From Ligustrum vulgare (taxonomy: Eukaryota; Streptophyta; Magnoliopsida; Lamiales; Oleaceae): a stretch of 64,000 nt of DNA. Below, piece after piece: positions 34,815-45,666 of the stretch (its first letter is position 1; every line of letters begins with the position of its first letter). A program made the position numbers and the translations under genes. The notes under the pieces were generated by a model that was given only the letters and a program-made list of their open reading frames with translations, was not told where the DNA came from and did no database searches. The DNA lies in assembly GCA_963555705.1 (NCBI GenBank), contig OY743169.1, positions 48,774,624-48,838,623 of the forward strand, read 5' to 3'.

Positions 34815-35611
34815 AATTAAATATCATCAAAGTAAACTACCACAAAATTTCCAATAAATGTACGCAAAACATGATTCATCAATCTCATAAAAGTGCTCGG
34901 TCAATTAGTGAGACCAAATGACATAACCAACCATTCACACGAACTATAGTTAGTCTTAAATTCGATTTTTCATTCATCCACTTCTCTCATTCAAATTTGA
35001 TGGTATCCACTTCTCAAGTCAATTTTACTAAAAATGCAAAAACAATGTAATTTGTCAAGCATGTCATCTAATCTAGGAATGGGATAGCGATACTTTACCG
35101 TTATGTTGTTGATGGCTGGACAATCAACACACATCCTATAAGTCACATCCTTCTTTGGTACTTGGAGCACGGGTACGGCACAAGGACTCATGCTCTATCG
35201 AAAATATCATTTGTTCATCAACTCCTCAACTTGCCTTTGAAGTTCCTTGGTCTCCTTCAGGTTGCTTCGGTAAGCTGGTCTATTTGGAATGATGGCTCTA
35301 GGAATGAAGTCAATTTGATGCTCGATGCCTCTAATGGATGAAAGTCTATTTGGCATCTCGTCCGTGACGACATTTTCAAATTTCTGTAACAAAGAAGTAG
35401 CTGAATCGGGAAGGAAGTTATGAGGTTCATCAACTGTAAGGAGGGAATCCTTATACACTATTAAAAATATTTGTCGATTTTCCTTAATTGCCTTCTCTAC
35501 ATCCCCCTTTTTGGCATAAAAATCTACTTTCATTTTTCCAATCCTTGTTTCTTTACCTTTTTTTCTCAACCCCTTCCTTACCTTTTTTATCACTTTTTTT
35601 TTCCTTCTCAC
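34815..35611 (-). pseudogene. Chromovirus reverse transcriptase remnant, truncated
   Basis: The minus strand contains [66 protein letters not shown] and [13 protein letters not shown], then MRLMNHVLRTFIGNF and VVVYFDDI (catalytic YFDD). Immediately after FDDI the sequence becomes integrase. The thumb, RNase H and integrase finger have been removed in one deletion at about 34815. Confidence 0.85.
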
Positions 35612-36255
35612 TGAACTCCCCCTTTTTCTTTTCTCTTTTCTTTCTCCCCCTCTACCTTCCTAATGAATTTCACTTGATCCTTATAGACCTCCTCCAAACT
35701 CAAAGGTAGTAGTATCACTTGCTTGGCATTCATTTAGAAGCTATATCGGTTCTTCCTTCCATCATGAATCACCTTCCTATCATATTGCCATGGTCTACCC
35801 AAAAGTATGTGAGTGACTTGCATGTGGACTACATCACAAAGCACTTGGTCACTATATGTCCCAATATTGAAGGTAAGAAGGACTTGCTTACTCACCTTCA
35901 CCTCTCCATAATCACTCAACCATTGCAATTTGTAAGGACTTGTATGTTTCATCATAGGTAATCCCAACTTCTCCACCACTAGCCACATTTTTGCAACTAA
36001 CCCCATCAATAATGACACTAAATGCCTTATCATTCACAAGACACCTAGTGTGGAAAATGTTATCTCTTTGCATCTCCGCCTCACTAACTTTGGTTTGGGT
36101 GTTAAGAACCCTTATGATAACCAACGATTTTAGGTGGACTAACAATCCCCTCCACCTCTACTTCCACTTCCACTTCCATGTTATCACTCTCATCTCCCAC
36201 GAATATTTGCTCATCCTCATCTCTGGAATACAACTTGGATTTCTTTCTTGCAATC
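35612..36255 (-). pseudogene. Chromovirus protease and linker remnant
   Basis: The minus strand contains RVLNTQTKVSEAEMQRDNIF, then HTRCLVNDKAFSVIIDGVSC (protease Asp kept, DGV in place of the usual DGG/DSG), a frameshift near 36000, then EKLGLPMMKHTSPYKLQWL, VLCDVVHMQVTHILLGRPWQ and HDGRKNRYSF. A Lys/Glu-rich linker runs into RT. Gag is lost at about 36255. Confidence 0.82.
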
Positions 36256-36564
36256 TATAAGAAAAAAAAATCTCTCTAGAAATGAAAAAAACTTGACTAG
36301 GCCCAAACTCGATAGGTACCGACCCTAATGGGGCGGAAAAACTCGCCCCGTGGGTCAACGAGTTCGGGGCGGGATTGGGTGACCAGAAACCAGCCCCGAA
36401 TTATTATTAAATATATATAAATAAAAAATTAAATAAATAAAATTAAATAAAAAATAAAAAAATTAAACGGGACTGCAGAGTTACCCCGCCTCCAACCTGC
36501 CCAACCCAGAAATTTGGGTGCAACGCAGGTTTTTGATTAATTTTTTTTCATAGAACAAGGTACA
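36256..36564. other. Small G/C-rich and AT-rich fragment, possible DNA-transposon remnant
   Basis: GGGGCGG…CGCCCCG and CGGGGCGGGATTGGGTGACC, followed by about 90 bases of A/T and then CCCGCCTCCAACCTGCCCAACCC, resemble the terminal parts of dispersed plant non-autonomous elements. No clear inverted repeat or target duplication was found. Confidence 0.35.
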
Positions 36565-37636
36565 AGGCAGGCGTACTAGACTCATCCACTCCTCCTTGCC
36601 ATCACTAACTCTCATTTTTCTTTATCTTCTTCCTCCTAGTCGAAGGAGTTGTTTTTGAGTACCTCAAGGTAACGTCATCTCGATATCCATCCTCGCCATA
36701 CGGGAAAAGCGACGGATATTGAAGACCAAGATATGAGGCAATCAACTCATTAATTCGCTTCAGTTGCCCTGTTTTTGTTTCAACTATGATATCTATCAGC
36801 TGAAGATGTTTTAAAGTCTCCAACATTAATGTTGTAACTTCCGAGATGGATGGAACATTATTTCTTCTACCATCTTGTTCTCTTCTTCCAATGAGCCTCA
36901 ACTTTAGAACCGATGAAATTTTTTCACGAATGGTGTCCCTTACCATTCAAAATGATTTCACTAACACTTTGTGCTCATCAAGCATCAACTTCAAATTAGA
37001 AACAATCTCAACATGAAGCTTGTTGATGTCATCATTATGGCTGAGGTAGAAAAAAAACTACAATGCCGTTAGTATTTATATAAAAACTCTAATAAATATA
37101 CAAACTGAAGAAATCAACCTCTAATACTTACCAGATAACATGTATTCTATTTGACACTTATTATCGGTGTCGTAAATATAGAGCTAAGCAAACTTCGGTA
37201 GGATACTTTCAGGTGGAGGTAAACTTCCAATCATGTGATAATTTTGACCATGCATTCGAAATATGGGAGATCCCTTGCCTTTATTTATAGTTGAATCAAT
37301 CTTTCCACCCATGGAAGTGAAAGAAAATATTGTATTGTATAGTCAAATATTTTCAAGGAAATGCTTGCTTTTCTCGCTTTCAACATGTAGTAAATCTTAG
37401 GAACCTACAGAGGATTTTGCATCTTCGGTAGCTCCACTTTTTCTTGCATATAGCACAAAAAGGACTTTGGCTTTGATGTATTATAATGCTTGTCAATCCT
37501 CTCATAATACCAAATGAAGTGCAACAATAATAACATCTGTAGCTAGGATCTTCAATATCCCAATAATCAACATAAAATGTATATATGCTAGTGTATAATT
37601 TTGTGTAATGATATTCTTGCACATTACTTGAAACAT
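36565..37636 (-). pseudogene. Helitron 2 N-terminal region
   Basis: Minus-strand segments from right to left: YWDIEDPSYRCYYC, SFTSMGGKID (frame-shifted), SPIFRMHGQNYHMIGSL, KFA followed by a stop and then LYIYDTDN. A probable intron follows (GTAAG near 37133, AG near 37057), then HVEIVSNLKLMLDEHKVLVK, VPSISEVTTLML and LQYPSLFPYGEDGYRDDVTL. The intron position corresponds to that in Helitron 1. The Harbinger element begins at the right edge and may have inserted into this Helitron. Confidence 0.82.
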
Positions 37637-38094
37637 TTAGGGGCCATTTTCTTTGTGTTTCGATTTTGAATTTTGAATTTTGAGTTTTGGATTTTGGTTG
37701 TTTGTTTTGGGATTGCTGAAAACATGTTCTCTTTGTAATTTTGGAAAACTGTTTTCAAAAATAGAAAACAGAAAAATGCGTTTACTTTGTAATTTTCTGA
37801 CATATTTATTTTGTGATATTTTATATGTAAAAAATGGTTGATTTGTTGAATGACATTAAGTTTTATGTCAATAAATTAGTCAATTATCTATTCAACAAAC
37901 ATTTGGTTACTCTAGCAACAAGTAAAATTTGAAATCTAAAGTCATTAATATATGTTAGTTCATATATTGGATAGTAGTTCAATTGTAACATCGAGCTATT
38001 GTGAATGGGCAAAATAAGCACAGTCAATCTTTTATACAAAAAAGTGAATTCAAGAAACAAATTATTTTAATGCAATTAAAAGCGTCTCCATGAA

Positions 38095-38354
38095 TACTCA
38101 TTCCACATTTGAGTAGCTATCTCATCTCTGACTTGTGCCATTTGACCTGTTTAACTAGCATCAAATTGTATAGCATCTTGATCTTCACTGACCCTGGCAC
38201 TTCTGGGAATATCATGTTCTCTACTGAATACTCAGTGAACAACCTATCAAGCGTATGCTCTTTGCGAATGAAAATATGTATCGCCCAGCATGCGGTTGGA
38301 ATTTATCTTTGCCTTGTGAGCGGGTAATTGGTAATATACTTCATGATAGGAAAT
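38095..38354 (-). pseudogene. C-terminal debris of the Harbinger transposase
   Basis: The minus strand reads RFPIMKYITNYPLTRQR, stop, IPTACWAIHIFIRKEHTLDRLF and, in another frame, GQMAQVRDEIATQMWNEY. These match the C-terminal end of PIF transposases and directly follow the deletion junction. Confidence 0.75.
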
Positions 38355-39170
38355 CTAGCATAAACGAAAGTTGTTTGAAGGTCGTGTCACCGCATCAATG
38401 AACACCCTCGAATCATTGGCAGTACCCTCCCATCCAGCATAAACGAAAGTAAACTTCATATCAAAATCACAAGTCAGCATCACATTTTGTGTGACATTGA
38501 TTTTCCTCCAACGAAATGATGTCTGCCTCGAAGCTGGTTCATACGCTGCTACATGTGTTCCATCTATCGCGCCTATGCAATCTTTGAAGTATGGATATTT
38601 TTGTGAAATCCTCTCATGCACACTATTTTGGCTTATCGGGTGTATTATCTCCGTTCCAAATCCACAAACAGCGCGTAACACATGCCTAAACCATTTATGG
38701 ATTGTATTGTTAGAATGATGGAATCTATCCCCTATGACACTAAACCGTGTTGTATGCCCGATAATCATAAGAAATATGGAGACCCCCTCCTCGACGATAA
38801 CCCTTTTACCGTCCTGCAACAACCCCCTCTGCTTCAAAGCATCACAAAAATTTAAGAACACATGTTTCAGCATGCGAAAAATCTGATGGCAAATATCTGG
38901 ATGGCCATTTACGATTTTCATAATGTACATTTTACTAGTAAGCATAGATGTCCGACATGGTCTCCACTTGAGTACAGTATTCTCACTGGCAACAAGTATG
39001 TTCAACATCATCAACTCCTCCATAACGACGTCGAAGTCATCTGTGAACATTTCATCATCGTCACTTGACTCTGAATCGACATTCAAAGACATCCTGTATG
39101 GCACATATGATTTCATTGATGGTGAGAAAGTCATATAATGAGGGGAAAAAAGAGTCAAATTAACATACAA
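38355..39170 (-). pseudogene. PIF/Harbinger transposase (DDE_Tnp_4 type), lacking the third catalytic residue
   Basis: A 271-codon minus-strand frame. Motifs include CDALKQRGLLQDG, ISIFLMIIGH-like helices, YFKDCIGAIDGTHVAA (first catalytic Asp), FRWRKINVTQNVMLTCDFDM and FTFVYAGWEGTANDSRVF (second Asp). The frame runs out after VTRPSNN. The segment that should hold the catalytic Glu and the GVLKxRFP motif is deleted. A family member is normally around 400 residues. The host-factor-free transposase of PIF elements acts together with the Myb/SANT partner encoded next door. Confidence 0.85.
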
Positions 39171-39316
39171 TCAAACATAATAAACGCTTCACATATCAAA
39201 CTAAACGATACCATCTGATACTACATAAAGAGAAAAACATTGATAGTCCAACATGAGTATGCATTTTGAAGAAAAATAACGATCCAACAGTACAATCCAA
39301 CAATACATAAATATAA

Positions 39317-39846
39317 GGGTGCGTTTCATTGCGAGGGTGAGAAATGGATGGAAAGAAAATATTTTTCAAGGAATTGATTTACCTGAAAAATATTTTCGTG
39401 GAAAATATCAATTGTAAGTGTTTGATTGGTTTAAATTTCTAGGTGGAAAAAGTGGAGAATTTTTCAAGTTTCATTATTTGACTGACATTATTTTCCATGG
39501 AAAATAAAGTAAAATTTACAATTTTAATCAAAAAAATTTTTATAACTTTTTTAACTCACTCGAACTTAATAATAATAATATTAATTTTTGAAAAAAAAAA
39601 TAAGTCAATTAACAATAACAAAACGGATCAAACGTAACGAAAATCATTCGCCATGTAATATGACTAATGATTTCTCACCAAAACCAAAATAAAATATTTT
39701 CCATTGAAATCAACCAAATCAGGCGCATGAATGTAAAGATGGCAATTATTTTCTTGGCTAAATTTTGGCTATCAAACGGATCAAAAGTAAGAAAGTAGGA
39801 AATTTTTTGCATTTTTCATGGAAATTTGAGACAATCAAACATACCC
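39317..39846. mobile_element. Tourist-like MITE inside the Harbinger element
   Basis: Target duplications TAA lie at 39314-39316 and 39847-39849. The terminal repeats are GGGTGCGTTTCATTG on the left and GGGTATGTTTGATTG on the right (inverted), 12 of 15 matching. It is 530 bp, AT-rich and non-coding. Confidence 0.78.
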
Positions 39847-40158
39847 TAAGTGAATAACAATCGTCCAAAGAGTACTCTCCACCCCGAAACACTTAACTCA
39901 AACAAGTTCCAATACTAGTCCCCTCCTACATTCCGGCATCTTCACAAACGACATTTTGAAATCTGGATCCTTAAATTTGGTTATCTCTTTAGCGTACATC
40001 TCATTGGAAACACCGTCCATAGTATAATAAAGATCAAGACTAGTTGCTTCACTATATGATGAAATCCCCGATTTTCCTTGTAACTTTGCGAGCTTTTCTT
40101 GCAGTTATAACTTTCGCAGTTTGTTTTCTTCACTCCTCATGCTCATTGTAGAAGAAAA

Positions 40159-40899
40159 TTAGGCCATGCATGCTTTGAGATTATCAGGCTTACTAATCTT
40201 TGGTTCCTTTCGTCGTCGTCCACCACTTGTTCCAATCTCTTCACGTCGACGAGTATTTGCAATGTCATCTATGCCATCATCATTCAACATATGGACATGT
40301 ACTCCTCCAGTCAAGAAAGCATCCTCCAATTCTCTTTCCTCATCCGATGTTGGAGGAAGTTGAGTGGAAGCATTTTCTAAACCTCCAGTAGCTGTGGTCC
40401 CACTAAAAAAATTCCCCAAGAGTCTCATAATTCTTGCATCCTTCCATCCTGAAAAGCCTATACGTCTTCTTGTTAATTCGTATGAGGACAAATATTTTAA
40501 AATGTGTACCATGTAAAAATAAATGAAATAGTAGATTGCTAACAATTAAAGTTGTAATTAAAAAAAGCTTATCGTGTAAAAATGTTACCAAACTTCCTCA
40601 GCAGCAATAACTTGATTGGTAATTGGATCCCATGTTACCCTTGTATGTTCTAGCAGGTCGAAGAACATTCGATGAACAGACCACAAGTGATTCCACTTAC
40701 CCTTAAGTCTATCGATGCCATAATCCAATTTTGTTTTTTCAATCATGTCTTGATTGATCCTACCCCATTCATCTTTCGTGAAAGTGGACGTCTGCATTAG
40801 CCCTGATTTCACATGATCATAAAGAATTCTGATGAAGGCATACTCATTCTCATGTTACCATGCCATTGATTCCTTTGTTCTACCTCTATAACCCCCCAT
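40159..40899 (-). pseudogene. Myb/SANT-like protein of the Harbinger element (ORF1)
   Basis: The minus strand starts at ATG 40897-40899 (MGGYRGRTKESMAW), meets an in-frame TAA at 40855-40857, and continues with FIRILYDHVKSGLMQTST, TFTKDEWGRINQDM, DRLKGKWNHLWSVHRMFFDL and TWDPITNQVIAAEEVW (Myb_DNA-bind_3-like). A probable intron (about 40588-40472) follows, then GFSGWKDARIMRLLGNFFSG, STQLPPTSDEERELEDAFL and a basic tail GGRRRKEPKIS. In PIF elements this partner binds the ends and brings the transposase into the nucleus. Confidence 0.8.
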
Positions 40900-41465
40900 T
40901 GTCTATATTTGATGAGATTTGTAGTCAAATGAAAAGAAAATTAATAGAAATGAAGCATTAAAAAAAATGAAAAGAAAATTGACCCACAACAATTTAACAA
41001 GACAAATTATACATTGCATCCATTTTATTGCCATGTCCCAATTTTCCAATATCAGCTACAAAAAGTGTGTATAAAACTACTAAGATCAAATCTTAGAGCA
41101 TTTAATAAAAGTTAATTATGGGTAACATGAAATATGACTTCCCAAAGCAAGCAATATATATGATATAACGACTTTGGCACAAAAGTCATCTTGTTTCAAA
41201 TTATTATCGTGGCATTTGATTGTATACATAAATTTTATAAAATGAAATTCCTAAATTAAATGTTTATCAAGAAAATAATCCATAACCAAATTCATCATTA
41301 ATATTGTTTCAACTAAACAAAAATCCTACCTCATAACCAGCAAAATTTTAACATGTATCTATATATAATGACAAAATAATATAAGAACTTCAAAGTTAAC
41401 AAACTGTCTCACATTTACAAAATAAAAAAAGAAGGTAAATATAATACATATATACATATATATAT

Positions 41466-41488
41466 AGCAGTGGCAGCTGACCACTGCT
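41466..41488. repeat. Perfect 8-bp inverted repeat in the Harbinger subterminal region
   Basis: AGCAGTGG and CCACTGCT flank CAGCTGA, and (TA)n runs lie on both sides. It lies about 570 bp from the right end, upstream of the Myb/SANT gene, and could be a binding site or an extruded cruciform; no function is shown. Confidence 0.5.
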
Positions 41489-41619
41489 CTCTGTGTATAT
41501 ATATAGATCGAGAGCCAAATATGCTCAAAATCTAAAAAATTCCACAAAAAATCGGTAGATTAGGAACAAGGAAAAATATACAAATGTACATACAAGAAAA
41601 CTGAGAGAAATAGAGATAA

Positions 41620-41860
41620 CCTAAGTCATAGGTAATGAAGCCGTCGACAGTGGGGTTGTGGGTCTTCGACAACGGCGTCGTCGTTCGTCGACGGCGGAGT
41701 CGTCGGCAGCGTCCTCGGTGGGGAGACGAAGACAGAGGCGTAAAACTTTTGAAGGACCCAAACAGAAAGATGGTCTAGAGATAGAGAGGAGCATTTCCTG
41801 TTCCATTTGTCTTTTGTCCTTTTTTTTCCTGATTGTGAACATTTGCCATTAAAGTCCAAA
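41620..41860. other. GC-rich block near the Harbinger right end
   Basis: A GTCGTCG/CGACGG-rich patch (about 41640-41735) lies in AT-rich surroundings, with short overlapping open frames on both strands. It is likely the 5' untranslated or promoter part of the transposon; I do not call a gene here. Confidence 0.4.
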
Positions 41861-42183
41861 ACGCGCGTTTTTTATTTTTTAACACAAAATTTTCAAAACG
41901 TGATAAACTTGTTTAGGGTTTTCTTTTTTTTTTTTTTTTTTTTTTTGGTGTTTTGGAAAACAAATTTCTGAAAATAGACAAAGTGAAAGCGTTTTCGATA
42001 TTTTCAAAAATCGAAATCTCAAAACGGACTAAAACAACAAAGAGAACAGGGCCTTATGTTCTCAACACAAGAAAAGGAGGAAGAAAAAAAGTACATAGAA
42101 CAAATCTTGAGTACTAATATATATATAAATTTTAGCTTTTAATTACAAATTCTGTTTTTTTTTTTTTTTTTTTTTGTATGATA

Positions 42184-42440
42184 CCCATCTGTCCCAATTA
42201 TATAAGCTAGTTTGACTTTTCACACAGATTAAGAAAACATATTTAATGTCATTGGAAAAGTAATTTTTTTAAAGAAAATTTCTTACCTTTATTTAATATC
42301 AAAACTAATTATTGAATGTAATAAATAAGGATACAATAGTAAATAAACAAAATAAATATTTATCTAATAAAGAAATAAGTCTACATAATTAAAAGAAGAG
42401 AAAAAAGAATGCAACCTATATAATTAGAATAAAGGGAGCA
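42184..42440. mobile_element. Stowaway-like MITE
   Basis: It is flanked by TA (42182-42183 and 42441-42442). The left end CCCATCTGTCCCAATTATAT and the inverted right end GCTCCCTTTATTCTAATTAT diverge from a CTCCCTCYGTCCC-type Stowaway terminus. It is 257 bp, AT-rich, without coding sequence. Confidence 0.65.
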
Positions 42441-42442
42441 TA

Positions 42443-43199
42443 TTTTTTGAAACTATGTTACGACTACGCCAATCTGAAATTAAACCACATTCACTTTGCA
42501 CATACTTCAAGGAACCAATTCAAGTAATACTTTGCTCGTACTTTGCTTTCTTTTGCCAAAACCTAGAGTGCTGACCTTTTTTTCCCTCTAAAACGAAATT
42601 GTTTTTCTTTAGATAATATGTTTTTGTGAATTGACTATTTTAAGACTGTTCTACTTTTTTATTTATCCATCTATTTTCTTACATATTAGTTCATAGACTT
42701 TATTCAATTTTATAATTTAATTGTATTTCTACTTCTATATCTAATTTGGAGATAAGTTTCTCCTCTAGCTGCATTTAGTTAAATCAAATTATTGCTTTTT
42801 AATGGGAATCGACATATACGCACCAAGGCAATGTACCCAAAAAAAAAAAAAAAAAAAAAAAATTGGAAAAAAGTAATTTACTCTATTAACCGGCATTGAA
42901 ATTATTCAAATTTGAAAAACTCAAATTTTGCAAGACCTAAATTACCATTATTAATTTTTTAAATGCTCTATTTTAGTGAATGAACTACTATGTTGGGACT
43001 GCGCTATTTGGTGGAGAAAAATCTTGTTTCTTATACCATACTTCTTGACGATAATTCAGTTTTACAATATATTCGTGTTTTTCCTTCTTTTATAATTATA
43101 TGATAAAATTGACTAATAGCTAGATTTAAATGATTCCACTTATTTAATTTTAATGGGAACTGGTAAGTTCACCTACTAAATGACAATCAAGATTGTATT
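42443..43199. other. AT-rich DNA, no feature recognised
   Basis: It contains a poly-A run (about 42840-42862) and nothing with coding or structural signal that I can name. Confidence 0.5.
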
Positions 43200-44337
43200 G
43201 TGTAATTAACAAGTATGCTTCAAGTGTTGTATGGAATAATACATCTTCAAAAGCATTCTATGTCCAAATCGTCTCTCAACGATATAAATCGATATAATAA
43301 AGCAATGAGACGCAAAGAATATCAAGAAAGAATCAAAGATATTTATAATCAAGATTCAAGTTGGAAATCATAAACATGAAGATCGAGAATTCAAGCATAC
43401 AAGAGTTGATTTAACCTATGTAAATGTATAACACTCTCAATCTTTAGTGATGAAATCCAACGAATTCGAAAATTGTTTTTATGCATCAAGACACCACTTG
43501 AAAATTCATCACTTGGATAAAATATATTTTGGCTTCAAAATATGAAAATAATTTTAGCAAAAGACAAATTTTGTGAAAATTTTTGGTTTTATATTGTTTA
43601 AACTTCTTCAACATCTTCACATTATATATTGAAATTGAAGTGTAATTCTCTCTTTGTTCTAAAGTTGTTTTAATCAAGAGAGAATTTCAATTGAAGAACT
43701 TTGATTATTTGTACTATATTTTTCATTATCATTTGTTTCATCAATGTTCCATTGCCTAACCACTTTGAGCTTAACTTATTGTTGATTATTCAAGTTTGGC
43801 ATCTCTTTGTACGTAACGTGATTCAATTATTTAACAAGAGATTATATTCTTTGAACAACTTTGTTTGATTACATTGAACTTTTCATTATTATTTGCATCA
43901 AAATTTTCCTCTAACACTCGAGCATAATTCATTGCTATCTATTGAAGTGTTAGCCTAACTCTCTTGAGACTTAATTTGAGTATATCATTTGTCAAGAGAG
44001 TTATTTTAATTGTAATTCAATTCATTATATTTGGTGAGAGTCTTGTGAAAACTCGATTGTTGTTAAGGATAGGTGCTCATTGTTGTAAATTACCTAAGAA
44101 TAAGTGCTCCTTATTGTAAGTCACCTAAGGATAGATGCTCCTTATTGTAAGTCTCCTAAGGATAAATACCCCTTATTGTAAGTCACTTAAGGATTTTGTA
44201 CTCCTCATTAGAAGAAACCATTATAGTGGATTTGGTCTTACTCTTGACGGGGAGCTTGGTAACAGAGGACGTAGATCACATTGGTTGATTGAACCTCTTT
44301 AAATAGTGTTTGCATCCTCTCATCCCCCTTACTTACT
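43200..44337 (+). mobile_element. Probable Copia-type LTR fragment
   Basis: The right part reads …GTGGATTTGGTCTTACTCTTGACGG, GACGTAGATCACATTGG and CTTTAAATAGTGTTTGCATC. This resembles the gtggatgtaggc…ctttaaat… section of plant Copia (SIRE/Tork-like) LTRs by memory. It contains a 31-bp tandem repeat. No coding region is attached and the ends are not defined. The right border coincides with the start of element A's LTR. Confidence 0.4.
44065..44205. repeat. 31-bp tandem repeat
   Basis: Four and a half units of AAGGATAGRTGCTCCTTATT followed by GTAAGTCACCT, with a few substitutions per unit, lie inside the presumed Copia LTR. Confidence 0.8.
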
Positions 44338-45521
44338 GATAAGTGCATTTTATAAACTTATTTCTATCCTAAAAGTAGGATTTTAATTTTGTTCAAGAAT
44401 ATTTGCTATTTATTTCGTTGTTATTTATTTATATTTCAGGAACAACCCCAAAGTAGTGAAAACAATGGAATTGAAGTCAAAATCGAGCACATGGATGATA
44501 AAACTGTCAAAGTGTTCAAATCAAGAGTTGATGCAGTTAATCAAAGGGCCAATTAGAAGATAATAGAAGAAGAAATCAAATTTGGAAGAAATCAGAAGTT
44601 CAGGGGCTAAATTGCATCAATCGAAAGTTGGAGGACTTGGTGTGAAATTAAAAGACAGGGACCGACTTGTAACATTTAAAAGACAGAAATTAGAGTTCAG
44701 ATTAGAACCGCGCGGTCGCATGGTCCTGAAAATTAGCGACTGAAACAAACCTTCAGAGGAGTGCGATCGCGCACTTTTGAACCGCGCGATCGCACGGTTG
44801 TTCGACTGGGCCATCTTAGGGGTTCCCAACTTGCTCAATTCATGTCAGAACGTTGTCCAATTGCTGGGGGATTCATATGAGGCCAAATTCAAGATTGAAG
44901 AACAGGGATGAAGGAGATGAATAGGGTGACATCTATCCATTTCTCTTGTGAGTTTTCTTTAACTATGTTTTTAGGTTTGATTTCTTGTGTTAGGATTGTG
45001 GTGAAGTTTTAATCATTGATTCCATGTTTTGACCTATTATTTAATATATGCAGTTTATGAGTTTGACGCAATTAAATAAATGCTTCTATTATTATGCAAT
45101 TGTTTGACCAGCTTTTGTGTGATTGTCTTTATGATTTTCTATGTTCGAAAGAGTAGGATTTCATTAGAAATTGGTGGTAATGCTTGACCAAAAGGGAGTT
45201 TTAACAATATTTGGAACATGGATATTCAAAACTCCGTGAATTATATTTAAATTATTTGGTCAAACACATCGATGATTTTGTTAAAATGGATTCATAATTC
45301 TAACGCGCTTATTTTCATAAGTTTAAATTCAAATTTTTATTGTTTCTTTAGTTTAAATTTTAATTTGTTTTTCAAAATCAAAATTCTCAAACTTAAAGTT
45401 TTTCTATTTCCGGTTAAGGCCCGTAATCTAAAATATAATTTACAACAATCTTTGTGGGATCGATACTTGGACTCACGTCCACTTTGTTACTTTTGCGACC
45501 CGTGCACTTGCGGAGCGAACA
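44338..45521 (+). repeat. 5' LTR of element A
   Basis: It starts TGATAAGTGCATTTTATA and runs to …CGTGCACTTGCGGAGCGAACA. Near its end is GTGGGATCGATACTTGGACTC…GTTAC…CGTGCACTTGCGG (45446-45513). The same block appears in reverse orientation at 48146-48220 in the LTR of element B, so the two LTRs are related. Confidence 0.7.
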
Positions 45522-45666
45522 AGTTTAAATTTATTTTTAGATTACTTTTACTGATTCAGACATTTTCCCAATTTTTTTTCTTGCCCTTTATTTTTGTTTT
45601 TATTTTATTCTAGGATTTTAAATTCTAATTTTAGTTTAGTCACTTGTTTCGTTGTTATCCTTTTAG

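Larger units (their letters stand above)
33338..36255 (-). mobile_element. Chromovirus-type Ty3/gypsy remnant nested in Helitron 2
   Basis: On the minus strand protease, RT and integrase are followed by a polypurine tract (34030-34040) and a 3' LTR (about 33338-34029). Gag and the 5' LTR are missing. Helitron 2 helicase lies on the left and its N-terminal half on the right, both minus, so this element sits between the two halves. I could not verify a target duplication because the 5' side is truncated and another small G/C-rich fragment lies at 36256-36564. Confidence 0.78.
37640..42053 (-). mobile_element. PIF/Harbinger DNA transposon, degenerate but with both ends
   Basis: It is flanked by TTA (37637-37639 and 42054-42056), the usual PIF/Harbinger duplication. 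The left end GGGGCCATTTTCTTTGTG and the inverted right end GGCCCTGTTCTCTTTGTTG are imperfect terminal repeats. Inside are the two expected genes on the minus strand: a DDE transposase remnant (38355-39170 plus C-terminal debris) and a Myb/SANT-like protein (40159-40899). A Tourist-like MITE is inserted between them. About 4.4 kb in total. Confidence 0.85.

Noticed and set aside
41621..41859. Overlapping Ser/Arg/Asp-rich frames on both strands
   Set aside because: Caused by a GTCGTCG-rich patch inside the Harbinger element; no homology recognised.
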